DNA of 64,000 nucleotides from Piscicola geometra (Eukaryota; Annelida; Clitellata; Hirudinida; Piscicolidae): NCBI GenBank assembly GCA_943735955.1, contig OX030967.1, positions 5,404,083 to 5,468,082 of the forward strand, read 5' to 3'. Shown piece by piece: positions 1 to 32,900 of this stretch (position 1 is its first letter; each line of letters starts with the position of its first letter). The notes under the pieces were generated by a model. It saw only the letters and a program-made list of their open reading frames with translations, ran no database searches and was not told where the DNA came from. The position numbers and the translations under genes were made by a program.

Positions 1-368
1 ACGTCCATCACTCGGTACCTCTCGATCAGACACAAGCGTACCTGGTCTTCTATTGGTCCATGGAGAATTCTCTCGACCAATGGCGAGTGAGTATCTTTTA
101 AAATAGTCGTCTCTGATTGGTGGAGAAGAGGAAGGATGATTTGACAAAATAATTAATGCAAATGAATAATTTAAACTAATTATAATACTATAAATAATGG
201 TAAGGAATATTAAAAATATAAATAATAATAATAAATAAAAGTGAGGAATATTAAAAAGGAAAAAAAACTATAAATAGAATATTTGTTATTCTATGCTTGA
301 CCTCCACTGGATCTTATGGCGCACAGGCAGAATTCGGTGGGAGAGTTGTCAACCTGATAAGAATTATA

Positions 369-466
<98 letters not shown>

Positions 467-2060
467 ATAATAATAATACTAATAATAATAAGAGTAATAA
501 TAATATTTTTGTTATTATTAAGGATCATTCGAATATTACAAATATATTATTAACTAGAAATATTTAGAATAAGAACAATAAAAATATCATTATTGGAGTT
601 ATACGATGATTCTCTTGCAGCAGTGACCTTGAACTTGGCGAGGAGGAGTCTGATGACGTGGTCGGCTGAGTGGTGGTTGCTGATGAAGACGTTCGTGAAG
701 CTGCCAACCGTCGGTGTGAACATGCTCGTCTGTGATTGGTCGAGTGTTTGTTGGGGGAGGGGTATGTTGGTGAGAAGAGGAAGGAATGGTTTAGTGGAAA
801 TGAAACGTTTTGATTGGCTGTGGGAGTGTGAAAAAACCCAAGAAACGTATTTGATTGGCTGATGGGAACCTGGGCACTGAAGAGGTGACCATTGATGATC
901 GAAAGTCTCTTGACCACAGGCCTCCTCTTCCTGCTCCTCCTCATCACCACTGAGCTCTGAGATCGGCTAACGTGATTGGTCGATTTGGCTGCTGTGGGCG
1001 TGGCTTCAGTTTGAAAGGGAGAATCTAATTGGTGGACGATGCCGGGTGATTCTGTGATGGTTTGCATGTTGATGTTGTTGTGGTTGTTTTGGTGGGGGAG
1101 GTTCATGTAGAGTTGTAGTTGGCTGTTGTCCTGTGGTGGTGTTGTGGCGGTTGTGATGATCAGAGTGGTGTTGGTGTTGGTGGATAGTAGTATTGGTAGT
1201 GGTTGTGTTTAATCAACAAAAACACTAAAATTACTAATTCATTTACTTGATTTACAATCATTTGAATCATGATCGAAAACCAACATCACAACTGAGCCTA
1301 TTGAAACCAAGATCATCATCATTATCATGAGCATCAGACTTTTTGTCATCTGTTATCCTGAATCTGTGATAGGATGAAGAGTGAGTGAATGTGAAATTGA
1401 GTTAAATTAGAGATATATGTGAGGAAAAAAATTTAATAATAATGAAAAATAAAATTTAAATATCAAAAATAATGAAAATTAAAATAATAATTGAAATAAT
1501 ATTAATCATCATTAAAATTAAAGAAAAAAAATAGAATAGCCAGCCTGATTGGCTGTTCTATGCTCCAATAGAGTCTCAGGTTGCCTTCAAGCTTCCACTC
1601 TGATTGGTCCTTGTCGAGCTGTGGAGGAGGAAAAAAGAAGATGAATGGAAGAAAAGATGGAAGAAAGAGAAGATAGAGGGATGGGAATATGGAGGAAAAT
1701 ACAAAGAATGGTCAATTGTATTAAGTTAAGACTCTTAATCATGTACCAAGTAGCTTTAGCTCAGTCACTAAAGTTTAGTGTGAATGATAATTTAAAGTGT
1801 GTGTGTTGTCAAGTGTATATGTTTGTATGTGTTAGTGTATATTTATGTATGTTTTATATGTTATGATATTATTTTATAGGTGTGTGTGTATGTGTATATG
1901 CATGTGTTTATGGCAAAAACTTTATGTGATCAAAAAGCTGGAAAAACATTAATAATAATTAATAATTAGTGGGTTACTTACATCACTGCAGGTGATTTGG
2001 AGATGTTGGTTGTCTTTGTAGTATTCGTTGTAGGCTTGCAACTTCTGCTTTAAATCAGGC
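1..2060 (-). CDS. RASSF: RASSF2/4/6-type Ras-association domain protein, partial
   Basis: Ras-association domain family member; these adaptors bind activated Ras-like GTPases through an RA domain and usually end in a SARAH helix. Exons in transcript order: 1982-2060, 1545-1618, 1308-1363, 870-1051, 628-729, 302-353, and 1-112, which runs off the left edge. Recognisable segments are LKQKLQAYNEYYKDNQHLQ, EGNLRLYWSIEQPIR (family: EG.LNI.WGLRRPIR), KRLSIINGHLFSAQ followed by TSMFTPTVGSFTNV (family: [24 protein letters not shown]), DNSPTEFCLC, and LKDTHSPLVERILHGP (family: LKDCEYPLISRILHGP). All phases join in frame. The intron between 1545 and 1364 needs a GC donor. The first coding exon should lie in 2061-2728 but I could not identify it. 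The RA domain is cut by the window edge and the SARAH helix is outside. Family assignment is strong; the paralogue is not resolved. Confidence 0.85.
367..466. repeat. (TAC)n trinucleotide microsatellite
   Basis: Uninterrupted run of ACT/TAC triplets with one interruption, in an intron of the RASSF gene, followed by AT-rich sequence. A forward reading frame through it gives only poly-leucine and is not a gene. Confidence 0.95.
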
Positions 2061-2549
2061 CTGGGTATGTGTTTAATTTTTAAACTTTAAAAAAGTTAAT
2101 AATATTTTAAGTTTTATTTCATTCCGAACCTATGCATCTTGTTTAGAATCCTGTTGAGTATATTTTGTATTTAATATTTGTAAAAAATTAATATAAATAA
2201 AAAATTAATTAACTAGAAATCCTCATATTTGTTTATTATAAAGCTTCTTTAGGATATTCAGAAATTTGCTTTTAACCACTAATTTCATAAAGTGCTTTAT
2301 TTTATAAAAATTAATTTACTAAAATAATATAAATAATTTCATCAGGCTTTTCGAGTTAACCTTTAAAAACCGATTAGACTTAATAAATGAAGTGAGTTGA
2401 AACATTTAATCTACTACAATATCCAGGAATCGACATTGAAACTAGCAGACGCGTGTGGAATAATGACAAAACCGTTCAAACGGAATTTTAAAATAGGAGA
2501 AAACCCCTGGAAAAATTACAGATTTCAATTTTTCAACAATTAAAATATT

Positions 2550-2648
<99 letters not shown>

Positions 2649-2728
2649 GTTCCGTTTTAACTACGTGTACATGCCTATACTAATTCTGTGCAATAAATGA
2701 TCACCATAAGCCTAATTAAACATTAAAA
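2061..2728. other. Intergenic AT-rich stretch between RASSF and UBE4A
   Basis: Holds the 3' flank of UBE4A and presumably the first exon and promoter of the RASSF gene, both on the minus strand. I see no further coding similarity. A perfect tetranucleotide run occupies 2551-2648. Confidence 0.6.
2551..2648. repeat. (GATA)n tetranucleotide microsatellite
   Basis: About 24 perfect GATA units between AT-rich flanks, just downstream of the UBE4A stop codon. Confidence 0.97.
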
Positions 2729-17646
<14,918 letters not shown>

Positions 17647-17813
17647 TTTCTTTGCTTGTAATTACCGCTTTTGACTTTCAAGAAACGATAAAATCTTCCA
17701 AACCAGAATTACCATTTAAAAGTGAATTCCTCGTCTGGCTTTAAATCGCACGTCATATATAAATATAATAATCGCCAAAAAATTATTTTATTTTCACATC
17801 TTTTAAATAATCA
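17647..17813. promoter_or_regulatory. Bidirectional promoter region, UBE4A / tail-anchored protein gene
   Basis: Only 167 bp separate the two divergent start codons, UBE4A at 17646 (-) and the small gene at 17814 (+). Both 5' UTRs and the promoters must fit here or overlap. The stretch is AT-rich and no TATA box is placed convincingly. Confidence 0.6.
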
Positions 17814-18386
17814 ATGAGTTTAAATTCGAGTTGTTCAAAACGAGAATATTCGTTCAGGAATTATGGCGTCTTGTCAGGCGAGACAGAAGACTACAGCGCA
17901 TCAGCTCATTCTGAGTCCTTCGAAACCGACTCAGAAGACCTTCTGGACAGTGAATCAGCAAATCTGTTGTCGCAATGGGCTGATAGAAACATCACGGGCC
18001 ACAATCTTTCAAACCAAACGCCATTCCAGCCTAACCAATCGAGTAACTTTCCCGTTACCACCAGTTCTCCAATCACCGTACAGACCAACAGCAGCACGTA
18101 ATCATCTTTGCATTTTTATATATTTTCATACGCGAATTCAAAAACTTGCAGCTTGAGTCGCCATGAAGGTCTCTCGGGTTATACGCCACGATAAAAACCT
18201 TCGTTGCTATTATATTATTATTTTCATCTTTCTTCAAAGCCAAATAATTTTCCACTTACCTTTCCACTAAGTACTGTGAACCCAGCTGCTCTTGCAAACG
18301 AAGAAGAAGCGGATATAGAAAAAGAGACGATAACTGAAGTGCTGTGTTGTCTGCTAAGTTTCGTTTTAGCCGTCACTGTTTGGTGA
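17814..18386 (+). CDS. Small tail-anchored protein, family not recognised
   Basis: Two exons, 17814-18097 and 18272-18386, joined across GT-AG sites in frame, encode 132 residues. The N-terminal 105 residues are Ser/Thr/Asn/Glu-rich and look disordered (for example SESFETDSEDLLDSESANLL). They are followed by an acidic helix, LANEEEADIEKETITE, and an extreme C-terminal hydrophobic stretch, VLCCLLSFVLAVTVW, ending at the stop codon. This layout is that of a tail-anchored membrane protein with its bulk facing the cytosol. The gene is divergent from UBE4A, and a SINE 3' fragment lies in its intron. AATAAA follows 16 bp after the stop. I do not recognise the family. The intact frame, clean splice sites, polyadenylation signal and promoter arrangement argue that it is real. 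Confidence 0.72.
18153..18200 (+). mobile_element. SINE 3'-tail fragment
   Basis: Carries CTCGGGTTATACGCCAC and then an AT-rich tail, matching the 3' end of the SINE pieces at 22797-22952, 29822-29897 and 39571-39640. It lies inside the intron of the tail-anchored protein gene. Confidence 0.65.
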
Positions 18387-18401
18387 GGAACAAATGTATG
18401 T

Positions 18402-18407
18402 AATAAA
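18402..18407 (+). terminator. Polyadenylation signal AATAAA
   Basis: Canonical hexamer 16 bp after the TGA of the tail-anchored protein gene. It implies a very short 3' UTR. Confidence 0.7.
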
Positions 18408-19109
18408 GAATACAGGCCTTGCAAAATACCAGGTTGTTCAGACACCATCATTTGTTGAAAAAATAATTGTTTTTTGATCCCATAGTTTGGAAATGTAGTT
18501 TTTTTTAATGTCTATGGTTGTGAATATATCGAGCAATAACAATACTCGTTCTTGACTGGCTATTCATTTTATTTGGAAATGTTAGTTTACAATCTAAAAT
18601 TCATGATAGTGTGCAAGACTTTATGCAGTGTAGAATATACATTTGAAGTAGGAATAAAACGAAAAAAACTGAATTAGAATTGAATCAAAGTTTTTTATAA
18701 GATAATTGAAGAAAAAAAAATAATTAACTTTAATAAATGGTTTAAATAATATTTCTAAGTCTGATAATAATAGTGAAACACGTCACAAATCAGACGCGAA
18801 AAATAATAAAATATCCAAACCCCGAAAGAATGAAAAGTAAACACGCAAACAGGAAATAGTATCAGAAAAAGACAAAAAATAGCAAAGATTATTTTTACAA
18901 ATTAACAAGATGTTAATCAATTGGACGAATGGCTTTCAAAAGATGCAGCAAAAAAAGAAAAATATGAATTAATTTGAAAATAAAATGGAATGTTCAATGA
19001 GTTAATAAAAAAAAGATTAGTCAAATATTATTAAATCTTTTTAATAATTTGAGCGTCATAAATTAATTGCATATGAATTAGTTAACCTCTGTTCGCGTCG
19101 TCATCACAA
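18408..19109. other. Convergent intergenic region, no gene seen
   Basis: AT-rich sequence between the 3' ends of the tail-anchored protein gene (+) and WDR13 (-). No open frame with family similarity. Confidence 0.6.
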
Positions 19110-25504
<6,395 letters not shown>

Positions 25505-25951
25505 TTAGAACTAAAAATCGATATCTTACCAATGCGCGAAAAGTTGCTAATGATAATAATTCCTGCCTTTGAAACTTATTAATTAAAAGTGAATGCGTTT
25601 CAGAAATACACCTGTCCTAGAGTTTCAATTTTCCTACTACTTCATAACTTTTTAATAATTTGAAATAATCAAACTGAGTTTAATTAGGATTTTTTCTAGA
25701 GGAATGGATTAGTGATTGTTAAGTCTCTGGATAGATGAAGAATTTTTTTTCCTTTTTAAACGTTTCTTTAGCTTATTGAAATTCGGTCAAAATCGAAAAA
25801 AATATTTGTATAAATATTTTCTAGCTTAATAGGATTTTATTCGATAACTCAAAAGGAAAAATATAGAATTCATTTTTTAGGAAATATCAAAAACATATTT
25901 TTCAGAAAAAATATGTATAAATGGCTCAACGACTGAGAGTCACTGATTAGT

Positions 25952-26396
25952 TCAGGCGCATACCCCACTCCCTTCCCTCATTTTGCCATTCACCACCTTA
26001 ATGTATAGAGCACATAAAGGGTCGTTAAAATAAGACAAAGTGTCGCAGAGACCACAGTCCTTATCTACTTGGTGTTTTTCGCATACTTTCAAACACTCTT
26101 CCTTTGTTTGAATCACTGCAGTAACGTTCCCCCCTTCTGGTTTTAAATAGTGCGGATAACTTTCTGAAAAGAATGGGAAAAGTAGAAGATAAGTGAAGGG
26201 ATTTTCTAGAATTTACAAAAGCGATATATAACTACGTTTTATTAATTGATTGATTCTTGAATATGTGGTATTTTATCTAGAACTTGTTAAATCGTGCAAC
26301 CATAGAACAAAGCTGATGATAGAAATGTAGCTTACGAGCCAAGGCATCCGACTGCAACAGACTAACGAGGAGAACGAAGGCTGTCAGACACTTCAT
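25952..26396 (-). CDS. Small secreted protein with PAN/apple-like cysteine pattern
   Basis: Two exons, 26336-26396 and 25952-26163, join in frame to encode 90 residues. The start MKCLTAFVLLVSLLQSDALA is a clear signal peptide and the acceptor is TTTTCAG. The mature part has the cysteine pattern CLKVC, CGLC, C and C in about 55 residues (TKEECLKVCEKHQVDKDCGL then CDTLSYFNDPLCALY). This resembles the PAN/apple core TxxxCxxxC..C..C. A TATA box lies 57 bp upstream, and the leader just before the start codon is shared with the genes at 38411 and 39324. PAN domains usually bind proteins or carbohydrates outside the cell. I infer secretion, not a specific function. Confidence 0.72.
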
Positions 26397-27471
26397 TGCA
26401 ACGTTGAAATGCCTTTGAGGAAAAAGTCTCAAGCTCAGCTTAATTTCCATGCTTTTATAGGACTTTTCATACTTATTTAATGTATGTATTAAAGTTATGT
26501 TTAATTGAGTTAATTAAGTATTAAAATTTAATTTCGAAGTTTTTAATTCCGTACAATATTATCGACATCGTCTAAAAACTTTTCATAACAATAATCAATA
26601 ATTCAACGAACCCAAAATTAAAAACTTAATTTTTAGAAAACCCTTATATTTTATTATTTAATAAATACATTTTCAAAGATTTGTAATTATTTGCTCAATA
26701 AGTTAATTTAAACTTTTAAAGGTATAGATTTTTTTCTGGAGACTTTTGAAATCAGTGAGACAACATGGAGAGAAGGGGGGGTTGAAGGGGGGGGTTGAAG
26801 GGGGGGGGTTGAAGGAGGGGGGGTTGAAGGGGACAAGCCATAAGAACAACAAAACATTCTCTGGATCGGCATCCTCTCTCACGGACCTTGTCACTTGTTG
26901 CTATACCATTTAAAGAATCACTATAGATTGCACAGTCAAATGGCGAAGAAATGGGAAAACAAGTTCGATTACTTGGAAGCCTATTGTATTCTTTCTTTTT
27001 TTATTTTGCTTGGCTTTTCAGAAACAATAGTGATCTGACGTTCTTCGTGTCTAAGAGCTATTAGATTTAACGTTTATTGTGCTGCATTGTATTGAATTAT
27101 CTTTCATTTTGTTGTATTTTGTAGCATTATATCTTAATGCGTTTTAATTTTTTAAAATGTTTTATAGTGTATTTGGATGTTTTATATTGTATTTTTATTT
27201 TTATAATGTATTTATATATTTTTATTTTTTATAATGTCTTTTTATTTATTTTAATGTCTTTTAAGGCCTTTTCATGTATTGATGTAATTTGAGGTATTGT
27301 ACAGCATTTTAATGCTTTTAAATGTATCTCTATATTTTATAATGTATTTTTATGTTTATAATACATTTTAATGTCTTTTGATGTACTTTAAATTTATGTA
27401 ATGTATTGAGTTGCATAAAAATCTTCATATAAGTACAACTTTTCGTTTTCCATCGATGCATTTGCCTCACA
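26397..27471. other. Divergent intergenic region with weak repeats
   Basis: Separates two divergent secreted-protein genes. It contains a short G-rich tandem repeat (about 26766-26832, GGGGGTTGAAG type) and a long degenerate AT-rich stretch (27090-27420) in which TTTTAATGTATTT-like words recur. No coding similarity seen. Confidence 0.6.
26453..26459 (-). promoter_or_regulatory. TATA box of the 26396 PAN-like gene
   Basis: TATAAAA on the minus strand, 57-63 bp upstream of the start codon. The paralogue at 39324 has TATAAAA at 39358-39364 and the one at 38411 has CATAAAA at 38478-38484. Confidence 0.65.
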
Positions 27472-28482
27472 ATGCAGTCGGTAATGGTCGCATGGATAGT
27501 CATTAATTTGGTGTTGTTGCTGCAGCGTCAGAAAAGTCTTTCTGCCTCATGGAGTTGTAAGTTTTTTAATTGGTTTTAAGTGACTTTAATTAGTTTAATT
27601 GATGGGGAAAAAATAATTGCTATTTTTGTAATTTTAAAATAATAAATTTAACGAAAATAAAAAAAATTTAATCTTATTATCCGATCTCGAAACATTAATT
27701 TTCTTAGACAATTTGTTATGAAATAAACAATTAAATTTTATATAATTATATATTTTTTAAATAAAAATAAATAATTCTCATAAAAACCCTTCGCCCCTGC
27801 AGTGTCCTCGCAGAACATTCTCTTGCACAGACCTGCAAGGCAGGACGGCACTATGGGCAGCGACATTGCTGCAAACGCCGTGGATGGAAATAGGAATCCA
27901 GAAATGTCTGCCCTCTCGTGCGCCCACGCTTCGGTCTACGGAACGTGGTGGCTTTGTGACATGCAGAACTTTTACGTCGTTGGCAAGGTCTCAGTTTACG
28001 GGAGAAACAACAATTTTTACCGTCTTGACAAGTTCATCATCGGCCTTTCCACAAGCGACTACGGAGGCGGTAATGTGGTCAGAGGCACGTACCACATATG
28101 CGCCCAGTACCCGTACATTGTCGATTCAATTGGTCCGTTCACGGTGTACTGCGTGCCTCCCATCCCCCTCTCGAAGCACCTCATCGTGCAGCAGCCTGAA
28201 GGCTATAATACACTCACAATTTGCGAGATCGAAGCGTTTGTAGTTGAGATGGCGAAGGGCTCAAGGTGGAGGAGGATTGCAGGCTACTTCCAGGACAACT
28301 TCCCAGTGGCCAGACTGCTGACAAAGAGTGGATTGGAGTGCTTGGTGTGGTGTTTGTCGCTGGAAAAGTGTGGCGCTGCCAGTCGTTCCAGTTCTGGAGA
28401 GTGTCTCCTAAGTGAACGAAGCTACAACAGCATTCTCGTCCAGGATCCAGCGTGGGAGTATTACTTATGTTTCAACTTTTAA
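27472..28482 (+). CDS. Secreted FTP (fucolectin-type) lectin domain plus PAN-like domain
   Basis: Two exons, 27472-27556 and 27803-28482, encode 254 residues. Residues 1-27 form a signal peptide (MQSVMVAWIVINLVLLLQRQ). Residues about 30-178 resemble the eel-fucolectin/tachylectin-4/pentraxin-1 (FTP) fold: NILLHRPARQDGTMGSDIAA, AVDGN, then TWWLCDMQNFYVVGKVSVYG (family: PWW.VDLG....V..V.I..R) and the closing LTICEIEAFVV (family: L.LCEVEV). A C-terminal segment from about 182 has cysteines in a PAN-like arrangement (GLECLVWCLSLEKCGA, GECLLSE, YYLCFNF). FTP domains bind fucose, but I cannot confirm the His/Arg sugar ligands here, so binding is inferred only from the fold. It lies in a cluster of secreted PAN-like genes, head-to-head with the gene at 26396. 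Confidence 0.8.
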
Positions 28483-29954
28483 ACTTTTTAAAATAGATAA
28501 TTAGCAATTTTCTGAATGGATTTATGAAGACAAACTAAGGTGTGTTTGAAGCTTAATTTTAGTGATAGAATTCGAATATTCATCAGAATATTGTGTTCGT
28601 AAAAACTTAAACTCCACTCAAACAACTGTATATTACAATGTAACATTTTCAAATTAGAACTTGAACTTATGTACTTTTTTTTATTTTTGGTTCTAATCAT
28701 TAAAACCTTTGTTTTATATTTCATGTTTTATACTACATAAAATCATGAAAAATAATTGTCATAGTTGAAGAATTAATTGCACTCTAAAAGTTTTAAAAAA
28801 TTTATTGATTTTTATTCAAATAGAAAGAATATTTCCATTGTTTGAGGGCTTTTAAAGAACTTATTTGTCAATCTTCTTTTTATAAAAACATATAAATAAA
28901 TACAAATTTTACATTTTTTAAACAAAAGAGTTTACATTTTGTTCTAAAGTACGATTTGTGTTTGGACAAAGGTAAAAATAAAACGTCTTTTTCTTATTCA
29001 GCTAACTGGAATCAGTTACGCAGGCACTCCAAGCCGTTAATCCTGACCTGCCTAAAATACACGATAAAGATTAGATTATTAGATTCGTAAAATCAAAATT
29101 GTTCGTTCATTCGTTCATCCATCAATTCAGTATTAAGGGTTTGTTCGCCCATGGGTTCAACCTTTCATTCATTCAACTATTATGTCTCCTGTTTTCTTTC
29201 GTTATATGATTTCAATGGGTTTATTATGATTCGTCCAGTTCAACCTGTCGTTTTTATTTAAAATTTCAATTTTTTAATTAATCATTTTTATTTTCGTAAG
29301 GGATATTCTGTATTTATAGTCTTTCATTATATTTTTCCTCTTTTGATATTTATAGGAGTTAAAAAAAGTTTTTTTTTTATTTGTGGGGAGGGTGTCCAAA
29401 CCCCAGGACCCCCTCAAGATCGCCCCCCATGCTGGGTAGGACACTCCCTCCCCCCAATTTGCAGCAGTTTGCCGCCCCTGCTATTCAGAAGAGAAAAATT
29501 ATTGAAATAGTTTTTTAAAGATCTGAGATATTTATCGATTAAAGTGTTTAGATGTTCTTAGAAGAAAAATGATTTGTATAAACATATTTTAGACTGCTAA
29601 GGTTTCATTCAAGAGCTAAAATCGATTAAATAGTTAAAACATGTTCAGAATAAATCATATTTTGTCTATTTAATAAAAAAAAAATATATATATGTGTGTT
29701 TATAAATGTGCATATGTATGTATATATATATATAAATGATTTTATTGTTCAATTTCAAAAACTTACTTTTCCTATACTTTCCATTTATTCATTTATCATT
29801 AATATTATTATCAAATTTTCCATAACCAAGTGGTCTCGAAGCCCGTCCGGGTTTACGCCACGTTAATAATACTCGTCGTTGTATTGTATTGTATTGTAAA
29901 TCAAAACAATGCATAGACGGATCAGAGGATGTTTGAGTGGTGTAGACAACAATG
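28483..29954. other. Intergenic region, no complete gene
   Basis: AT-rich. It contains a SINE tail at 29822-29897 and a possible terminal exon at 29018-29054 on the minus strand (…RINGLECLRN then stop, after TTTTAG). That exon resembles the end of a PAN-like protein, but no partner exon was found. Confidence 0.5.
29822..29897 (+). mobile_element. SINE 3'-tail fragment
   Basis: Contains GAAGCCCGTCCGGGTTTACG followed by CCACGTTAATAATACTCGTC and a (TATTG)n end, matching the tail of the SINE at 22797-22952. Confidence 0.7.
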
Positions 29955-32900
29955 TTACTGTGATGTAACATTGTTGCAGTGTTTCCATGTGTACTGGTTG
30001 ACCCTCACATGTGCTTTTGCTTCCACCTTATTCCAAAGGATGTAGCACCTAAAATCCCCGCCCACCGGGTCAAAGTCTACCCCATAGCATTTTTGACAGC
30101 CAAAGATTTTTAACTGAAAAAGATAAAACTAAAATAGATAAAACTGAAAAAGATAAAACTAAAATAGATAAAACTGAAAAAGATAAAACCAAAATAGATA
30201 AAACTGAAAAAGATAAAACCAAAATAGATAAAACTGAAAAAGATAAAACCAAAATAGATAAAACTGAAAAAGATAAAACCAAAATAGATAAAACTGAAAA
30301 AGATAAAACCAAAATAGATAAAACTGAAAAAGATAAAACCAAAATAGATAAAACTGAAAAAGATAAAACTAAAATAGATAAAACTGAAAAAGATAAAACT
30401 AAAATAGATAAAACTGAAAAAGATAAAACCAAAATAGATAAAACTGAAAAAGATAAAACTAAAATAGATAAAACTGAAAAAGATAAAACCAAAATAGATA
30501 AAACTGAAAAAGATAAAACCAAAATAGATAAAACTGAAAAAGATAAAACTAAAATAGATAAAACTGAAAAAGATAAAACTAAAATAGATAAAACTGAAAA
30601 AGATAAAACCAAAATAGATAAAACTGAAAAAGATAAAACCAAAATAGATAAAACTGAAAAAGATAAAACCAAAATAGATAAAACTGAAAAAGATAAAACC
30701 AAAATAGATAAAACTGAAAAAGATAAAACTAAAATAGATAAAACTGAAAAAGATAAAACTAAAATAGATAAAACTGAAAAAGATAAAACCAAAATAGATA
30801 AAACTGAAAAAGATAAAACCAAAATAGATAAAACTGAAAAAGATAAAACCAAAATAGATAAAACTGAAAAAGATAAAACCAAAATAGATAAAACTGAAAA
30901 AGATAAAACCAAAATAGATAAAACTGAAAAAGATAAAACCAAAATAGATAAAACTGAAAAAGATAAAACCAAAATAGATAAAACTGAAAAAGATAAAACC
31001 AAAATAGATAAAACTGAAAAAGATAAAACTAAAATAGATAAAACTGAAAAAGATAAAACCAAAATAGATAAAACTGAAAAAGATAAAACCAAAATAGATA
31101 AAACTGAAAAAGATAAAACCAAAATAGATAAAACTGAAAAAGATAAAACTAAAATAGATAAAACTGAAAAAGATAAAACCAAAATAGATAAAACTGAAAA
31201 AGATAAAACCAAAATAGATAAAACTGAAAAAGATAAAACCAAAATAGATAAAACTGAAAAAGATAAAACTAAAATAGATAAAACTGAAAAAGATAAAACC
31301 AAAATAGATAAAACTGAAAAAGATAAAACTAAAATAGATAAAACTGAAAAAGATAAAACCAAAATAGATAAAACTGAAAAAGATAAAACCAAAATAGATA
31401 AAACTGAAAAAGATAAAACCAAAATAGATAAAACTGAAAAAGATAAAACCAAAATAGATAAAACTGAAAAAGATAAAACCAAAATAGATAAAACTGAAAA
31501 AGATAAAACCAAAATAGATAAAACTGAAAAAGATAAAACCAAAATAGATAAAACTGAAAAAGATAAAACCAAAATAGATAAAACTGAAAAAGATAAAACC
31601 AAAATAGATAAAACTGAAAAAGATAAAACCAAAATAGATAAAACTGAAAAAGATAAAACCAAAATAGATAAAACTGAAAAAGATAAAACCAAAATAGATA
31701 AAACTGAAAAAGATAAAACCAAAATAGATAAAACTGAAAAAGATAAAACCAAAATAGATAAAACTGAAAAAGATAAAACCAAAATAGATAAAACTGAAAA
31801 AGATAAAACCAAAATAGATAAAACTGAAAAAGATAAAACCAAAATAGATAAAACTGAAAAAGATAAAACTAAAATAGATAAAACTGAAAAAGATAAAACC
31901 AAAATAGATAAAACTGAAAAAGATAAAACCAAAATAGATAAAACTGAAAAAGATAAAACCAAAATAGATAAAACTGAAAAAGATAAAACCAAAATAGATA
32001 AAACTGAAAAAGATAAAACTAAAATAGATAAAACTGAAAAAGATAAAACCAAAATAGATAAAACTGAAAAAGATAAAACCAAAATAGATAAAACTGAAAA
32101 AGATAAAACTAAAATAGATAAAACTGAAAAAGATAAAACCAAAATAGATAAAACTGAAAAAGATAAAACCAAAATAGATAAAACTGAAAAAGATAAAACC
32201 AAAATAGATAAAACTGAAAAAGATAAAACTAAAATAGATAAAACTGAAAAAGATAAAACCAAAATAGATAAAACTGAAAAAGATAAAACCAAAATAGATA
32301 AAACTGAAAAAGATAAAACTAAAATAGATAAAACTGAAAAAGATAAAACCAAAATAGATAAAACTGAAAAAGATAAAACCAAAATAGATAAAACTGAAAA
32401 AGATAAAACTAAAATAGATAAAACTGAAAAAGATAAAACTAAAATAGATAAAACTGAAAAAGATAAAACCAAAATAGATAAAACTGAAAAAGATAAAACC
32501 AAAATAGATAAAACTGAAAAAGATAAAACCAAAATAGATAAAACTGAAAAAGATAAAACCAAAATAGATAAAACTGAAAAAGATAAAACCAAAATAGATA
32601 AAACTGAAAAAGATAAAACCAAAATAGATAAAACTGAAAAAGATAAAACTAAAATAGATAAAACTGAAAAAGATAAAACTAAAATAGATAAAACTGAAAA
32701 AGATAAAACCAAAATAGATAAAACTGAAAAAGATAAAACCAAAATAGATAAAACTGAAAAAGATAAAACTAAAATAGATAAAACTGAAAAAGATAAAACT
32801 AAAATAGATAAAACTGAAAAAGATAAAACCAAAATAGATAAAACTGAAAAAGATAAAACCAAAATAGATAAAACTGAAAAAGATAAAACCAAAATAGATA

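Noticed and set aside
957..971. A 15-bp intron in the RASSF gene between two aligned segments
   Set aside because: Far below workable intron size, and the 15 bp are an in-frame continuation; treated as one exon, 870-1051.
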